A DNA stretch of 64,000 bases from Clostridiales bacterium. GTDB lineage: Bacteria; Bacillota; Clostridia; Lachnospirales; CAG-274. The notes beneath the pieces were generated by a model that saw only the letters and a list, made by a program, of their open reading frames with translations, did no database searches and was not told the origin of the DNA. The first letter of the stretch is position 1. Each line of letters begins with the position of its first letter. The stretch spans positions 1-64,000 of the forward strand of contig JAJPZT010000017.1 in the NCBI GenBank assembly GCA_021204175.1, in the 5' to 3' direction. Positions 32,551 through 41,405 of the stretch are shown piece after piece. Both the position numbers and the translations under genes were made by a program.

Positions 32551-33174
32551 ATGATTTACGGATATGCAAGGGTCAGCAGCAAAGACCAGAACGAGGACAG
32601 ACAGCTGATAGCCTTTGAAGAAAGCGGCTATAAATTTGACAGGATTTTTGTTGAAAAGCAAAGCGGAAAGGACTTTAACAGGGCTGAATACCGCAAAATG
32701 ATTAAGGCAGTCCGAAAAGGTGATGTTATTGTTATAAAGAGCATTGACAGACTGGGGAGAAATTATAACGAGATTATTGAGCAGTGGCGGAAGATAACAA
32801 AGGTTAAGAACGCCGATATAATTGTTTTGGATATGCCGATTTTGGACACAACGAAAAACAAGGATTTGTTGGGGACACTTATAAGCGACCTTGTTTTACA
32901 GCTTCTTTCCTACGTGGCTGAAAATGAAAGAGTAAACATAAAGCAGAGACAAACTGAGGGCATAGCCGCTGCCAAAGCCAAAGGTGTAAAGTTCGGAAGA
33001 AAGCCGATATATGATTATCGGGACTATATAGATGTTTACGAAAGGTTTAGACGGCAGGAATTAACCCAAAAGCAGGCTATGGAGCTTATAGGCTGCTGCA
33101 AAACTACATATTATCGTCTGATGAAGGATATAAGAGCCTTAAAAATGCTTGAATATGCTCAGACAGAATTATAA
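32551..33174 (+). CDS. Small serine recombinase (resolvase/invertase family)
   Basis: The 207-residue protein has the resolvase N-terminal catalytic domain (YGYARVSSKDQNEDRQ with the nucleophile Ser at about residue 9 or 10, and VIKSIDRLGRNY). Its C-terminal helix-turn-helix is HTH_7-like (LTQKQAMELIGCCKTTYYRL). The length is standard for Tn3-type resolvases, though YxxDIIEQW-like segments are also seen in transposon and plasmid recombinases. AAGGAGGAATT precedes the ATG. It is intact, unlike the rest of the element. Two 18-bp direct repeats with a palindromic core lie 45 and 160 nt downstream and are candidate recombination or binding sites. Confidence 0.88.
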   Translation: MIYGYARVSSKDQNEDRQLIAFEESGYKFDRIFVEKQSGKDFNRAEYRKMIKAVRKGDVIVIKSIDRLGRNYNEIIEQWRKITKVKNADIIVLDMPILDTTKNKDLLGTLISDLVLQLLSYVAENERVNIKQRQTEGIAAAKAKGVKFGRKPIYDYRDYIDVYERFRRQELTQKQAMELIGCCKTTYYRLMKDIRALKMLEYAQTEL

Positions 33175-33216
33175 ATGATAAATTTCTTTCTTGGCAATAC
33201 TGTCTAACAATTCCTA

Positions 33217-33353
33217 AAAAAGTATACTTTAGTAGTCATAGCAGCTTTAAACAATTTATAACTTTATTATACCTTGTCTTTTGTATAAAAGTCAATATAA
33301 AAACCAGAAATTTTTCTGTAAAAAATGTGGTTCGCAAAAGTATACTTTAGTAG
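33217..33353. repeat. Pair of 18-bp direct repeats with palindromic core
   Basis: AAAAGTATACTTTAGTAG occurs at about 33218-33235 and 33336-33353, 100 bp apart. Each holds the perfect 12-bp palindrome AAAGTATACTTT. They lie between the resolvase gene and the LRR gene. They could be resolvase subsites or operators for a dimeric regulator of the LRR gene. TATACT within each could also act as a -10 box, but no -35 fits. Confidence 0.6.
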
Positions 33354-33420
33354 GAAAATCTTTGATTTTTAAATAAGCGGTCACAGCGGCTTAAAGCCAA
33401 AAAAAGGAGGGATTTTTCCA

Positions 33421-36400
33421 ATGATTTACGAAAACAAAAACTTTAGGGGAGGCGGCGGAAGGCAGCGTCACAGGCTTAAAAGGCTTTGTGCTATGCTTGT
33501 AAGTGTGATAATGATTTTATCCTGCGTTCCTCCTGTTACCCTTTGGGCTGACGGAAATACGTCAGGTTACTGCGGTGAAAATGCATATTGGGAAATAACG
33601 GACGGCGTTATGACCGTAACCGGAACCGGCGAAATTGAATATTATGACGACTGGCAGGAAGATACCATAACGAAGCTTGTTATAGGGGAAGGTATAACCT
33701 CAATAGGCTACGAGGTATTTTCTATCCTTACCAATCTGACAGAAATTTCATTTCCCTCAACTCTTGAGGAAATAAGCTACTGGGCTTTTGACGGCTGCAC
33801 AAGCCTCGAAACAGTAGATCTTTCAGGAACAAACCTGACGGCTTTATACTACGGCGCTTTTTACGGCTGTACAAGCCTTAAATCGGTTTCGCTTCCGTCA
33901 ACTCTTGAAGCCTTTGATAAACCGTTTGACGGCTGTACAAGCCTTGCCGAAATTACAACTGCGGAAGGCGGAGAATATTTTTATGCCGAGGACAATGTTT
34001 TATTTGAAAAATATACCTATACAGACGAAGAGGATAACGAGGTAAACGCAGTAACAATAGCCTTATATCCTGAAGGGAAAACAGACGGTGAATATACAAT
34101 TCCCGACGGTGTAACAGGTATAGATGAAGACACATTTGCCGGAAACACTTATTTAAAAAACGTAACTGTACCTTCAAGCGTTGAATATATTGACGGCTGG
34201 GCATTTGAAAATTGTTCAAACCTTGAAACAGTAACATTAATTGAGGGCTTAACCCACATAGGCGACAGCGCTTTTTCCGGCTGCACAAGCCTTACAAGCA
34301 TAACAATTCCCTCAACAGTGAAAACTATTGACTTATATGCTTTTTACGGCTGTACTTCACTTTCCGAAGTAAATCTTTCGGAAGGTCTTGAATATTTGGG
34401 CTACGCAGTATTTTCAGACTGTGAAAGTCTCACAAGCATATATATTCCTTCTACAGTGACGGCAATTAGTGAATATGCCTTTTCCGGCTGCAGCGCTCTT
34501 GCTGAAATTACTGTAAGCCCGGAAAATGAAACCTACAGCACGGTCGGCGGTGTTCTTATGGATACAGACCAAACCGAGATAATTTTCTATCCTAACAGTT
34601 TAACAGCCACAACATTTGAAATTCCCGCAAGTGTAACATATATCGATTCAGGCGCATTTGCTTCAAACACTCATTTGGCTGAAATAACCGTAGCTGAAGG
34701 CAATGAAGCTTACTGCGGTATTGACGGTGTTCTTTTGAATATCGACTGTACGGAAATTATCTGCTATCCAACAGGAAAAACAAGCGCTTCCTACAGCATT
34801 CCCGACGGCGTAACAGGCATAAACGAATATATGTTTGCCTATAACACCTATTTAACATCGGTAACAGTGCCTTCATCAGTGAATTATATTGACGGCTGGG
34901 CATTCTACTACTGTACAAACCTTAAAACCATAACTCTTTCCGAGGGCTTAAGCCACATAGGCGACAGTGCTTTTTGGGGCTGTGAAAACCTTACAAGCAT
35001 AACAATCCCCTCAACAGTGAACACCTTAGATCTCCATGCCTTTGTAGACTGTACTTCTTTAAAGGAAATATATATTCCCAACGGAGTAAACGGCTTATAT
35101 AATGAGCTTTTCTCAGGATGTTCTTCTTTAACAACCGTATATCTGCCTTCAAGTATTAACCGGATAGACGATAATGTTTTTTCCGGCTGTGACAGCCTGA
35201 CTTATATTAGCTATGACGGAACGGAAGACAGCTGGAACAGTCTCAGCATAGGCGACGGAAACGATGCTCTTAATAATGCGTCATTTACCTACAGCACCTT
35301 CGACTGGAACATTGAAAACGAAGTTCTTTACATAACAGGCTCGGGAAGTATGCCCGACTATTCCGAAGACGATAATAACAGAGCACCCTGGTATAATTCT
35401 TATGATCAGTTTAACTCTGTTGTAATAGAAGACGGAATAACCTCAATAGGCAGCTTTGCCTTTGACGGCAGCGGTACAGTGGAAACAATAACCATTAACG
35501 GCAGCATAAGAAGCATAGGAAACGCAGCATTCCGAGGCAGTGCAATAACAAGCATAACCCTGCCCGATTCCTTAAAGTCAATCGGTGATTATTCTTTCCA
35601 GTCCTGTAATAATTTAACAACCTTTAACATACCCGTAAATGTAAGTTCAGTTGAAAGCAGAGCTTTTGTTACCTGTCAAAACCTTGAATCTATAACGGTT
35701 GACGAAAATAACAGCAGCTTCTGTTCCGAAAACGGTATTTTATACAACAAAGATATGACGAGGATATATGCCACAGGTATGGCTAACCCCAACATAACAA
35801 ACCTTGTTATACCCGATTCTGTATCATATATCAGCAAGGACGCTTTCGAAGGATGTTCGGCTATTGAAACTCTTATCATACACGAAGAGGGTTCCGATGC
35901 TTATATTTATCTGGCAAACAATGCTTTTGCAGGCTGCGAAAACCTTAAAAGCGCCGATATTTACGGAACAACCTATGAGCTTACAAGCTGGCTCTTTACC
36001 GGCTGTACAGGTCTTGAAAGCGTAACTATCCCCACAAGCGTAAATAACATAAGAGCGTATGCCTTTGAAAATTGTTCAAGCCTTAAAACTGTAAACTACA
36101 GCGGCAGCGAGGACGACTGGAACGGCATAAACATTTATGAAGGCAACGAATACCTTACAAACGCTTATGAAACAGGAGACATAACCTATACAATTGAAAA
36201 CGGCGTGCTTACAATTTCGGGCACAGGCAGAATGCCCAACTATGACAACGATGAAAACCGTGCTCCCTGGGCAGACAGCTATGACGATGTTACATCTATT
36301 GTAATTGAAAGCGGCGTAACATCCATAGGTGACAATGCCTTTAACAACAGCTGGTCTGTTGAAAGCATTTCCATAGCCGATACCGTTAAGAGTATAGGCA

Positions 36401-39387
36401 GCGGTGCTTTTATAAGCTCAGGCTTAAAGAGCATAACTTTTCCCAACAGCGTAACATCTATTGGAAGCTATGCTTTCCAGTACTGCAACGGCTTAACAAC
36501 GGTAAACATTCCTGCAAGTGTTACAGATATTGAAGACTGTGTATTCTGTATATGTGCAAATCTCGAAACAATAACCGTCGATGAAGACAGCGAAAGCTAC
36601 TGCTCAGTTGACGGAGTTCTCTACACAAAGGATATGACAAGGATTGTAGCCTGCGGTGTTGTTAACCCCAATGTTACAAACTTCGTTCTGCCCGATACGG
36701 TAGAATATATAGCGTCTAACGCCTTCATAGGCTGCAGCACTATTGAAACATTTACAATCCCCGAAGGGCTATCATATGTTTACATAGGTGAGTGTGCTTT
36801 CGGCGGCTGTGAAAACCTTGTAAGCGCCGATATGTATTCGGGCAATGAAATAGCCATAATAGCATTTAACGGCTGTACAAGCCTTACAACCGTAACAATT
36901 CCCACAAGCTTAACATATGTAGGAGAATCTGCCTTTGACGGCTGTGACAGATTAACCACCGTATATTATGAAGGTACGGAAGACGACTGGGACAGCATAA
37001 ACATCGAAGGCTATAACGACCCCCTTACAAATGCTTATAACAACACAATTACGGCTGAAATAAGCTGGTCTGTTGATGAATACGGCGTTCTGACTGTCTC
37101 AGGAACAGGAAAAATGCCTGATTATGATGATGCAGGCGATGCGCCTTGGTATGACGACAAAGACAGCATAACATCTATAGTTGTTGAAGAAGGAATTACA
37201 TCTTTGGGCAACAATGCTTTCAACAGTCTTTACAATGCGTCAAGCGTTTCTCTTCCCTCTACTTTGAGAACTATATGCGGTACTGCATTTGAAAACTGTT
37301 CATCATTGACGGCGATTGATATTCCCGAAAAAGTAAAGGGTATAGCAGAAAGAGCTTTTGAAGGCTGTACAGGTCTTACATCAATAACAATACCTGCGGC
37401 AACAACAAGCATAGGCAGCAGTGCGTTCCTCAGCTGTACAAGCCTTGCGTCAATAGAAGTCAGCGAGGACAGCCAAAGCTACTGCAGTGTTGACGGCGTT
37501 CTTTTCAACAAGGATATGACAGACCTTCATACATATCCCGCAGGAAAAGCAGCACAGGACTATGAAGTGCCGTCAACTGTAGGAAAAATATTGGACAGTG
37601 CTTTCTGCAAGTCAACGGTTCAGAAGGTAACACTTCCCGACGGCTTATATTGTATTGAACAAGATGCTTTTGCGGTAAGTGCAATAACATCAATAAATAT
37701 ACCGTCAACCTTAACCGAAGCAGGCGCAGACAACTTACTTGTCAATATTCTTCGGGATTGTTATTCATTAGAATCTATAACCGTAGACGAGGGCAATGAG
37801 CTTTTCAGCTCAGAAGACGGCATAGGCTTCAATGCGGATATGACACAGCTTCAGCTTTATCCCGCTGCAAAATTGGACGTTACAAGTTACAGTGTGCCCG
37901 ACAGCGTTACATCTGTAGGTCGAGATTCTTTCGCAAATAACAGCTTTATAGAAACTGTTGTACTTCCCGAAAGCGTAACCGAAATAGATAGTGCCGCATT
38001 TTATAACTGTTCGAGCCTGACAACGGTAACTCTCCCCTCCGGCTTAACAAGCGTAGGAGACGACGCTTTCGGTGTCTGTTCTTCCATTACAACCGTAATC
38101 TATAACGGAGACAGCTGGAACGATATAAGCTTCGGCGGGGGCAACGATTATCTTATAAATGCTTATGCTAATGTCAATCTGAAATGGGATATTACCGACG
38201 ATGTGCTTACAATTTACACAGAATTGTCGGGAGGTCTTTCTATACCGAATTATACAGGGGATAATCATGCCCCATGGTATGACTATTATGACGGCGAAGA
38301 AAAAGAGGTTAAAACTATAGTAGTTGACAGCAGTATAACAGCCATAGGCGACTATGCTTTCACAAACAGTCAGTCTGTCGAAAGTGTTGTCATACAGGGA
38401 GATATAACAAGCATTGGTAATTTTGCTTTCCAAGGCTGCCATATCAGCAGTTTAAATCTTCCCGCTTCACTTACTTCAATAGGAAGCTTCGCTTTCCAAA
38501 GCTGTATTTATCTCACAAGTATAGAGCTGCCTGAAAATTTGACTTATTTAGGAGACGGTGCCTTTGATGATTGTAAAAGTTTGGCAGCAATAACCGTTGC
38601 CGACGGAAACACGAGCTTCTGTTCCGATGAAAACGGATTAATCTATACTATTGATATGACGGAAATAGTTGCCTGCGGTACGGCTAACCCCAATGTAGTA
38701 AACTTAGTTATTCCGAACACAGTGAAGTATGTTAGAGGCGCTTTCAACGGCAATCCCTATATTCAAACCATTACCATAGCCGAAGGTGCGTCCGATGTTG
38801 TTATAGGCGGCTGGAACTTCAGCAATCTTGAAAACCTCGTAAGCATTGATTTAACGGGAGTTACACAATTAGAGGGCGGAACATTCTACAATTGTTCAAG
38901 CCTTAAGAACATAACCCTTCCTTCAAGCCTTGATATTTTCGGTGATGATGATTTTACCGAATGTACAGCTATTGAAAAGGTTTACTGTGTTTCCGGTTCA
39001 AGAGCCGATGATTTTTCACTCTATCCCGATTCAAACAGTGTAAACCTTGTATATGCAGACAGCAAGGCAGTGAGAACTTCCGACGATAAAGTATACTTAA
39101 TTTCGGGCTTCAGACTTGCAGACGGTGACTCTTTGGAAAACTATACAAAGGCTGAGCTTTATTACGGCGATGACACAACAGCTATAGACAGCTCAGACAC
39201 AGTTTACACAGGTTTTGTAATCAACGGAGTTGAGTTTGAAGCAGGCGAAATGAACTGTGAATACATAATAGGCTATGAAACCACAGACGATTACGACAGC
39301 TATACAAGCGTTGATGATATTGCGGATTTCGTATATTATGAGCTTAAGCCTGTTTCCGACGAAGATACAAACAGTGAAGCAGAGTGA
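33421..39387 (+). CDS. Giant secreted BspA-like leucine-rich-repeat protein
   Basis: The 1988-residue protein starts with a long basic signal peptide (RLKRLCAMLVSVIMILSCVPP, cleavage near LWADG). It consists of LRR_5/BspA-type repeats (SIGDSAFSGCTSLTSITIPSTV and variants, about 23 residues each), grouped in five modules. Each module opens with a segment of type VLTVSGTGKMPDY...APWY; these are near residues 60, 635, 925, 1215 and 1590. A short C-terminal domain (TSDDKVYLISGFRLADG) ends in EDTNSEAE without LPXTG, SLH or a transmembrane anchor, so attachment is unclear. BspA-like proteins mediate adhesion to host or bacterial surfaces in known cases. AAAGGAGG precedes the ATG. A 49-residue peptide gene follows 14 nt downstream with its own ribosome site. 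Confidence 0.93.
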   Translation: MIYENKNFRGGGGRQRHRLKRLCAMLVSVIMILSCVPPVTLWADGNTSGYCGENAYWEITDGVMTVTGTGEIEYYDDWQEDTITKLVIGEGITSIGYEVFSILTNLTEISFPSTLEEISYWAFDGCTSLETVDLSGTNLTALYYGAFYGCTSLKSVSLPSTLEAFDKPFDGCTSLAEITTAEGGEYFYAEDNVLFEKYTYTDEEDNEVNAVTIALYPEGKTDGEYTIPDGVTGIDEDTFAGNTYLKNVTVPSSVEYIDGWAFENCSNLETVTLIEGLTHIGDSAFSGCTSLTSITIPSTVKTIDLYAFYGCTSLSEVNLSEGLEYLGYAVFSDCESLTSIYIPSTVTAISEYAFSGCSALAEITVSPENETYSTVGGVLMDTDQTEIIFYPNSLTATTFEIPASVTYIDSGAFASNTHLAEITVAEGNEAYCGIDGVLLNIDCTEIICYPTGKTSASYSIPDGVTGINEYMFAYNTYLTSVTVPSSVNYIDGWAFYYCTNLKTITLSEGLSHIGDSAFWGCENLTSITIPSTVNTLDLHAFVDCTSLKEIYIPNGVNGLYNELFSGCSSLTTVYLPSSINRIDDNVFSGCDSLTYISYDGTEDSWNSLSIGDGNDALNNASFTYSTFDWNIENEVLYITGSGSMPDYSEDDNNRAPWYNSYDQFNSVVIEDGITSIGSFAFDGSGTVETITINGSIRSIGNAAFRGSAITSITLPDSLKSIGDYSFQSCNNLTTFNIPVNVSSVESRAFVTCQNLESITVDENNSSFCSENGILYNKDMTRIYATGMANPNITNLVIPDSVSYISKDAFEGCSAIETLIIHEEGSDAYIYLANNAFAGCENLKSADIYGTTYELTSWLFTGCTGLESVTIPTSVNNIRAYAFENCSSLKTVNYSGSEDDWNGINIYEGNEYLTNAYETGDITYTIENGVLTISGTGRMPNYDNDENRAPWADSYDDVTSIVIESGVTSIGDNAFNNSWSVESISIADTVKSIGSGAFISSGLKSITFPNSVTSIGSYAFQYCNGLTTVNIPASVTDIEDCVFCICANLETITVDEDSESYCSVDGVLYTKDMTRIVACGVVNPNVTNFVLPDTVEYIASNAFIGCSTIETFTIPEGLSYVYIGECAFGGCENLVSADMYSGNEIAIIAFNGCTSLTTVTIPTSLTYVGESAFDGCDRLTTVYYEGTEDDWDSINIEGYNDPLTNAYNNTITAEISWSVDEYGVLTVSGTGKMPDYDDAGDAPWYDDKDSITSIVVEEGITSLGNNAFNSLYNASSVSLPSTLRTICGTAFENCSSLTAIDIPEKVKGIAERAFEGCTGLTSITIPAATTSIGSSAFLSCTSLASIEVSEDSQSYCSVDGVLFNKDMTDLHTYPAGKAAQDYEVPSTVGKILDSAFCKSTVQKVTLPDGLYCIEQDAFAVSAITSINIPSTLTEAGADNLLVNILRDCYSLESITVDEGNELFSSEDGIGFNADMTQLQLYPAAKLDVTSYSVPDSVTSVGRDSFANNSFIETVVLPESVTEIDSAAFYNCSSLTTVTLPSGLTSVGDDAFGVCSSITTVIYNGDSWNDISFGGGNDYLINAYANVNLKWDITDDVLTIYTELSGGLSIPNYTGDNHAPWYDYYDGEEKEVKTIVVDSSITAIGDYAFTNSQSVESVVIQGDITSIGNFAFQGCHISSLNLPASLTSIGSFAFQSCIYLTSIELPENLTYLGDGAFDDCKSLAAITVADGNTSFCSDENGLIYTIDMTEIVACGTANPNVVNLVIPNTVKYVRGAFNGNPYIQTITIAEGASDVVIGGWNFSNLENLVSIDLTGVTQLEGGTFYNCSSLKNITLPSSLDIFGDDDFTECTAIEKVYCVSGSRADDFSLYPDSNSVNLVYADSKAVRTSDDKVYLISGFRLADGDSLENYTKAELYYGDDTTAIDSSDTVYTGFVINGVEFEAGEMNCEYIIGYETTDDYDSYTSVDDIADFVYYELKPVSDEDTNSEAE

Positions 39388-39401
39388 CGGAGGTGAACAC
39401 A

Positions 39402-39551
39402 GTGAAAAAATCATATGAAAAACCAAAGCTTGAAACAGCTGTTATAAACACCGAAGCCGTTGCCTCTGCTACTCTTCTTTCAACGGTTTCTCCGAAACAG
39501 AGTGAATACAAAACCTTAAACATAGGTTCAAAAACCATTGTCAATTATTAA
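39402..39551 (+). CDS. 49-residue peptide coupled to the LRR gene
   Basis: Starts at GTG 39402, 7 nt after GGAGGTG and 14 nt after the LRR stop. The sequence opens KKSYEKPKLETAVINTEA and is polar, with no signal peptide or membrane helix. The opening Lys-x-Tyr-x-Lys-Pro-x-x-Glu pattern is shared, from memory, by many short Clostridia peptides, some near peptide-modifying enzymes, where it acts as a leader. No such enzyme is nearby. A terminator follows at 39598-39632, so the LRR gene and this peptide form one transcription unit. The function is unknown; it may be a precursor peptide or an LRR-associated factor. Confidence 0.6.
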   Translation: MKKSYEKPKLETAVINTEAVASATLLSTVSPKQSEYKTLNIGSKTIVNY

Positions 39552-39597
39552 TGTTTAAAGCTAAAACACTGTAATTTGATTTTCCTACCTTTCATTC

Positions 39598-39635
39598 AAA
39601 AGCGGCTCACCCTTAAACGGTCAGCCGCTTTTGTC
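39598..39635 (+). terminator. Intrinsic terminator of the LRR-peptide unit
   Basis: AAAAGCGGCT (39598-39607) pairs with AGCCGCTTTT (39623-39632), followed by TGTCTCTG. The stem's own T4 is the main U-tract. Confidence 0.75.
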
Positions 39636-39754
39636 TCTGTTTTAAGCTTAAAACAAATTTTATTACCCAAATTTGAATGCGTCCCAATAAAATCAGCAGC
39701 ATTTTGTAAAGATACTCTATTACGGCAATAAAATCTATATTACAAAATGATTTT

Positions 39755-39955
39755 TCACTTTGGGCTAACCAAATAATCGAGTGATACCGAATAAAACTCG
39801 GCAAATTTTACCGCAGTGCTTAAAGACGGGTCTACCAAATTGTTTTCATACCTTGATATAAGACCTTTGGTTATGCCGAGCTTTTCTTCAACGTCCGATA
39901 GTGAAAGACCTTTGCTTTCCCTTATTTTTTTAATGTTAAATCCGAAGTTTGTCAT
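39755..39955 (-). CDS. XRE family transcriptional regulator (66 residues)
   Basis: A single helix-turn-helix domain protein: FGFNIKKIRESKGLSLSDVEEKLGITKGLISRYENN covers the five-helix Cro/CI fold. The length of 66 residues is just the DNA-binding domain. ATG 39955 follows GAGG; a longer start at 39976 was rejected. It is the last gene of a three-gene leftward cassette with a 75-residue protein and a second XRE protein. The targets are unknown. Confidence 0.8.
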   Translation of the reverse strand: MTNFGFNIKKIRESKGLSLSDVEEKLGITKGLISRYENNLVDPSLSTAVKFAEFYSVSLDYLVSPK

Positions 39956-39979
39956 AATACCTCCGCAGTTTTTCATAGC

Positions 39980-40207
39980 CTAAATTTCATCTTCCACCAC
40001 GTCTGCAAGATGACAGGGCGATAGTTGACCTAAAGTGCATTTCAATGCCAAATCGGCAGTAAAATCAAAATCGACCGAAATATCGGAAATAAATGCAGTT
40101 TGGTTGGCTTGTCCTGCTTTAATCTCTATACACTCAATGCCATAAGATGTGTATTTTCCGATATATGAATTACGCAAACTTTCTTTAATCGGTATGTACA
40201 GATACAT
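39980..40207 (-). CDS. DUF6514-like small protein
   Basis: A 75-residue soluble protein (SYIGKYTSYGIECIEI, then ISDISVDFDF, ending LSPCHLADVVEDEI). The YTSYGI and LSPxHLxDVVED pattern fits the DUF6514 family, small Clostridia proteins often next to XRE regulators. The start ATG 40207 follows AAGGAGG and overlaps the upstream XRE gene by 23 nt, so they are co-translated. The function is unknown; the pairing suggests a regulator partner. Confidence 0.6.
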   Translation of the reverse strand: MYLYIPIKESLRNSYIGKYTSYGIECIEIKAGQANQTAFISDISVDFDFTADLALKCTLGQLSPCHLADVVEDEI

Positions 40208-40451
40208 CAGATGTCGCCTCCTTAAAAAATGAATAAACCTCATCCATAGTTTTAAAACCAATAATCCTCATAAAATTAATTAAATCATACCAATTAGGGT
40301 CAGATTTTCCACACTCAATCCTGGAAATCCATTCCCTTGAAACGCCTATTCTCTCACTGAGTTCTTCCTGTGTTAAGTTTCGGGACAATCTCAATTTTCT
40401 GATTGACTTCCCCAAATTTTTCCTAAGTTTTTCTGACAATAAGCAGCTCAT
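40185..40451 (-). CDS. XRE family transcriptional regulator (88 residues)
   Basis: The helix-turn-helix region LGKSIRKLRLSRNLTQEELSERIGVSREWISRIECGK is near the Cro/CI consensus, followed by a short helical tail (FMRIIGFKTMDEVYSFFKEA). It is the first gene of the leftward cassette. The ATG follows GGAG, and a perfect palindrome CGACA-GTAT-TGTCG lies 27 nt upstream, a likely autoregulatory operator. Confidence 0.82.
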   Translation of the reverse strand: MSCLLSEKLRKNLGKSIRKLRLSRNLTQEELSERIGVSREWISRIECGKSDPNWYDLINFMRIIGFKTMDEVYSFFKEATSDVSVHTD

Positions 40452-40477
40452 TTTTAATTTCTCCTTTAGTTTTTATT

Positions 40478-40491
40478 CGACAGTATTGTCG
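40478..40491. promoter_or_regulatory. Palindromic operator of the XRE cassette
   Basis: CGACA-GTAT-TGTCG is a perfect 5-bp-arm palindrome 27 nt before the start of the 88-residue XRE gene, the usual place for Cro/CI-type autoregulation. A related CGACA-AGACTT-TGTCA occurs at 40746-40761 with wider spacing. Confidence 0.5.
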
Positions 40492-40909
40492 TAATATAAA
40501 GGATATAGGAGTTTTTGCATAAAGTCTATGAACGCTGCGTTCACATCTTCAAAATTTATCTAAAATCACATTAATTATTTTTATTTTTCCATAGTCAAAT
40601 ATGTCAAAATGCAGAACTCTGTTAATTTTCCACAAAAAAAGGACAGAAGCAAGGATTTTATAACTCCGCTTTCTATCCTCAAATAAATATCTTGAATTGC
40701 TGTTTTGCAAAAATTTCGTTTCCGCAATAAACCAGTCACATTTGCGACAAGACTTTGTCATAAAGACAATAACGTCTTATTGAAGCCTTTAACAGGCTCT
40801 TGAAACAAGTTTAACACATCTGTCAGAATATGTCAATTAATAAAGCCGAAATGTAATATATTTGAAATGTTTTTATTCTATGATTTTACCAAAGGTGCGT
40901 TTATTAGTC
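40492..40909. other. Intergenic region without a supported gene
   Basis: The gap between the XRE cassette and mscL is A/T-rich. It holds the GACAA/TTGTC half-palindrome near 40747-40760 and a small AGCCT/AGGCT hairpin near 40786-40800. A 70-codon minus-strand frame (40549-40761) has no ribosome site and unlikely composition. Nothing else is evident. Confidence 0.5.
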
Positions 40910-40938
40910 TTGAAATGGGTTTGAGATTATGATACAAT
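40910..40938 (+). promoter_or_regulatory. Sigma-A promoter of mscL
   Basis: TTGAAA (40910-40915) and TACAAT (40933-40938) are 17 bp apart, 50 bp before the mscL ATG. Confidence 0.65.
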
Positions 40939-40988
40939 AATGTATAAACCAACAAATATTTTTTAAGCTTAGGAGGTATTTAAAAATT

Positions 40989-41393
40989 ATGAAAAAATTT
41001 TTGACGGAATTTAAGGACTTTGCCGTTAAGGGCAATATGGTCGATATGTCCGTTGGTATTGTTATAGGCGCTGCCTTTAACTCCATTATAACCAACATTG
41101 TAGACTGTCTTATTACGCCGCTGATTAACTATCTTATAGGACTTTTGACAGGCGGTGCGGACGCTGCCACAGCTGTAGGCACAATAGGCATTTTTGACGT
41201 AGGCACTCTTGTAGGGGCAATAATCAATTTTGTAATAACTGCCTTTGTTCTTTTCCTTATTGTTAAGGCAATCAACAACTTCCACAAGAAGGAAGAGGCA
41301 CCTGCGGCTCCCACAACAAAGACCTGCCCTTACTGCAAGTCAGAGATACATATTGAAGCTACAAAATGCGCACACTGCGGTTCTGACGTATAA
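40989..41393 (+). CDS. mscL: Large-conductance mechanosensitive channel MscL with zinc ribbon
   Basis: Membrane tension-gated channel that releases solutes on osmotic downshock; a homopentamer in the family. The 134-residue protein has the N-terminal helix and TM1 (EFKDFAVKGNMVDMSVGIVIGAAF), a short periplasmic loop, TM2 (GAIINFVITAFVLFLIV) and the basic KAINNFHKK end. It then adds a C-terminal double CxxC ribbon, CPYCKSEIHIEATKCAHCGS, in place of a helical bundle. Zinc-ribbon tails occur in a number of Firmicutes MscL; their role is unknown. AGGAGG precedes the ATG by 9-10 nt. The esterase gene starts 12 nt downstream. Confidence 0.95.
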   Translation: MKKFLTEFKDFAVKGNMVDMSVGIVIGAAFNSIITNIVDCLITPLINYLIGLLTGGADAATAVGTIGIFDVGTLVGAIINFVITAFVLFLIVKAINNFHKKEEAPAAPTTKTCPYCKSEIHIEATKCAHCGSDV

Positions 41394-41405
41394 CGGGGGT
41401 AATAT

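Noticed and set aside
40549-40761. Minus-strand 70-codon frame with CRKC
   Set aside because: No ribosome site, no known domain, A/T-driven composition; kept as intergenic.
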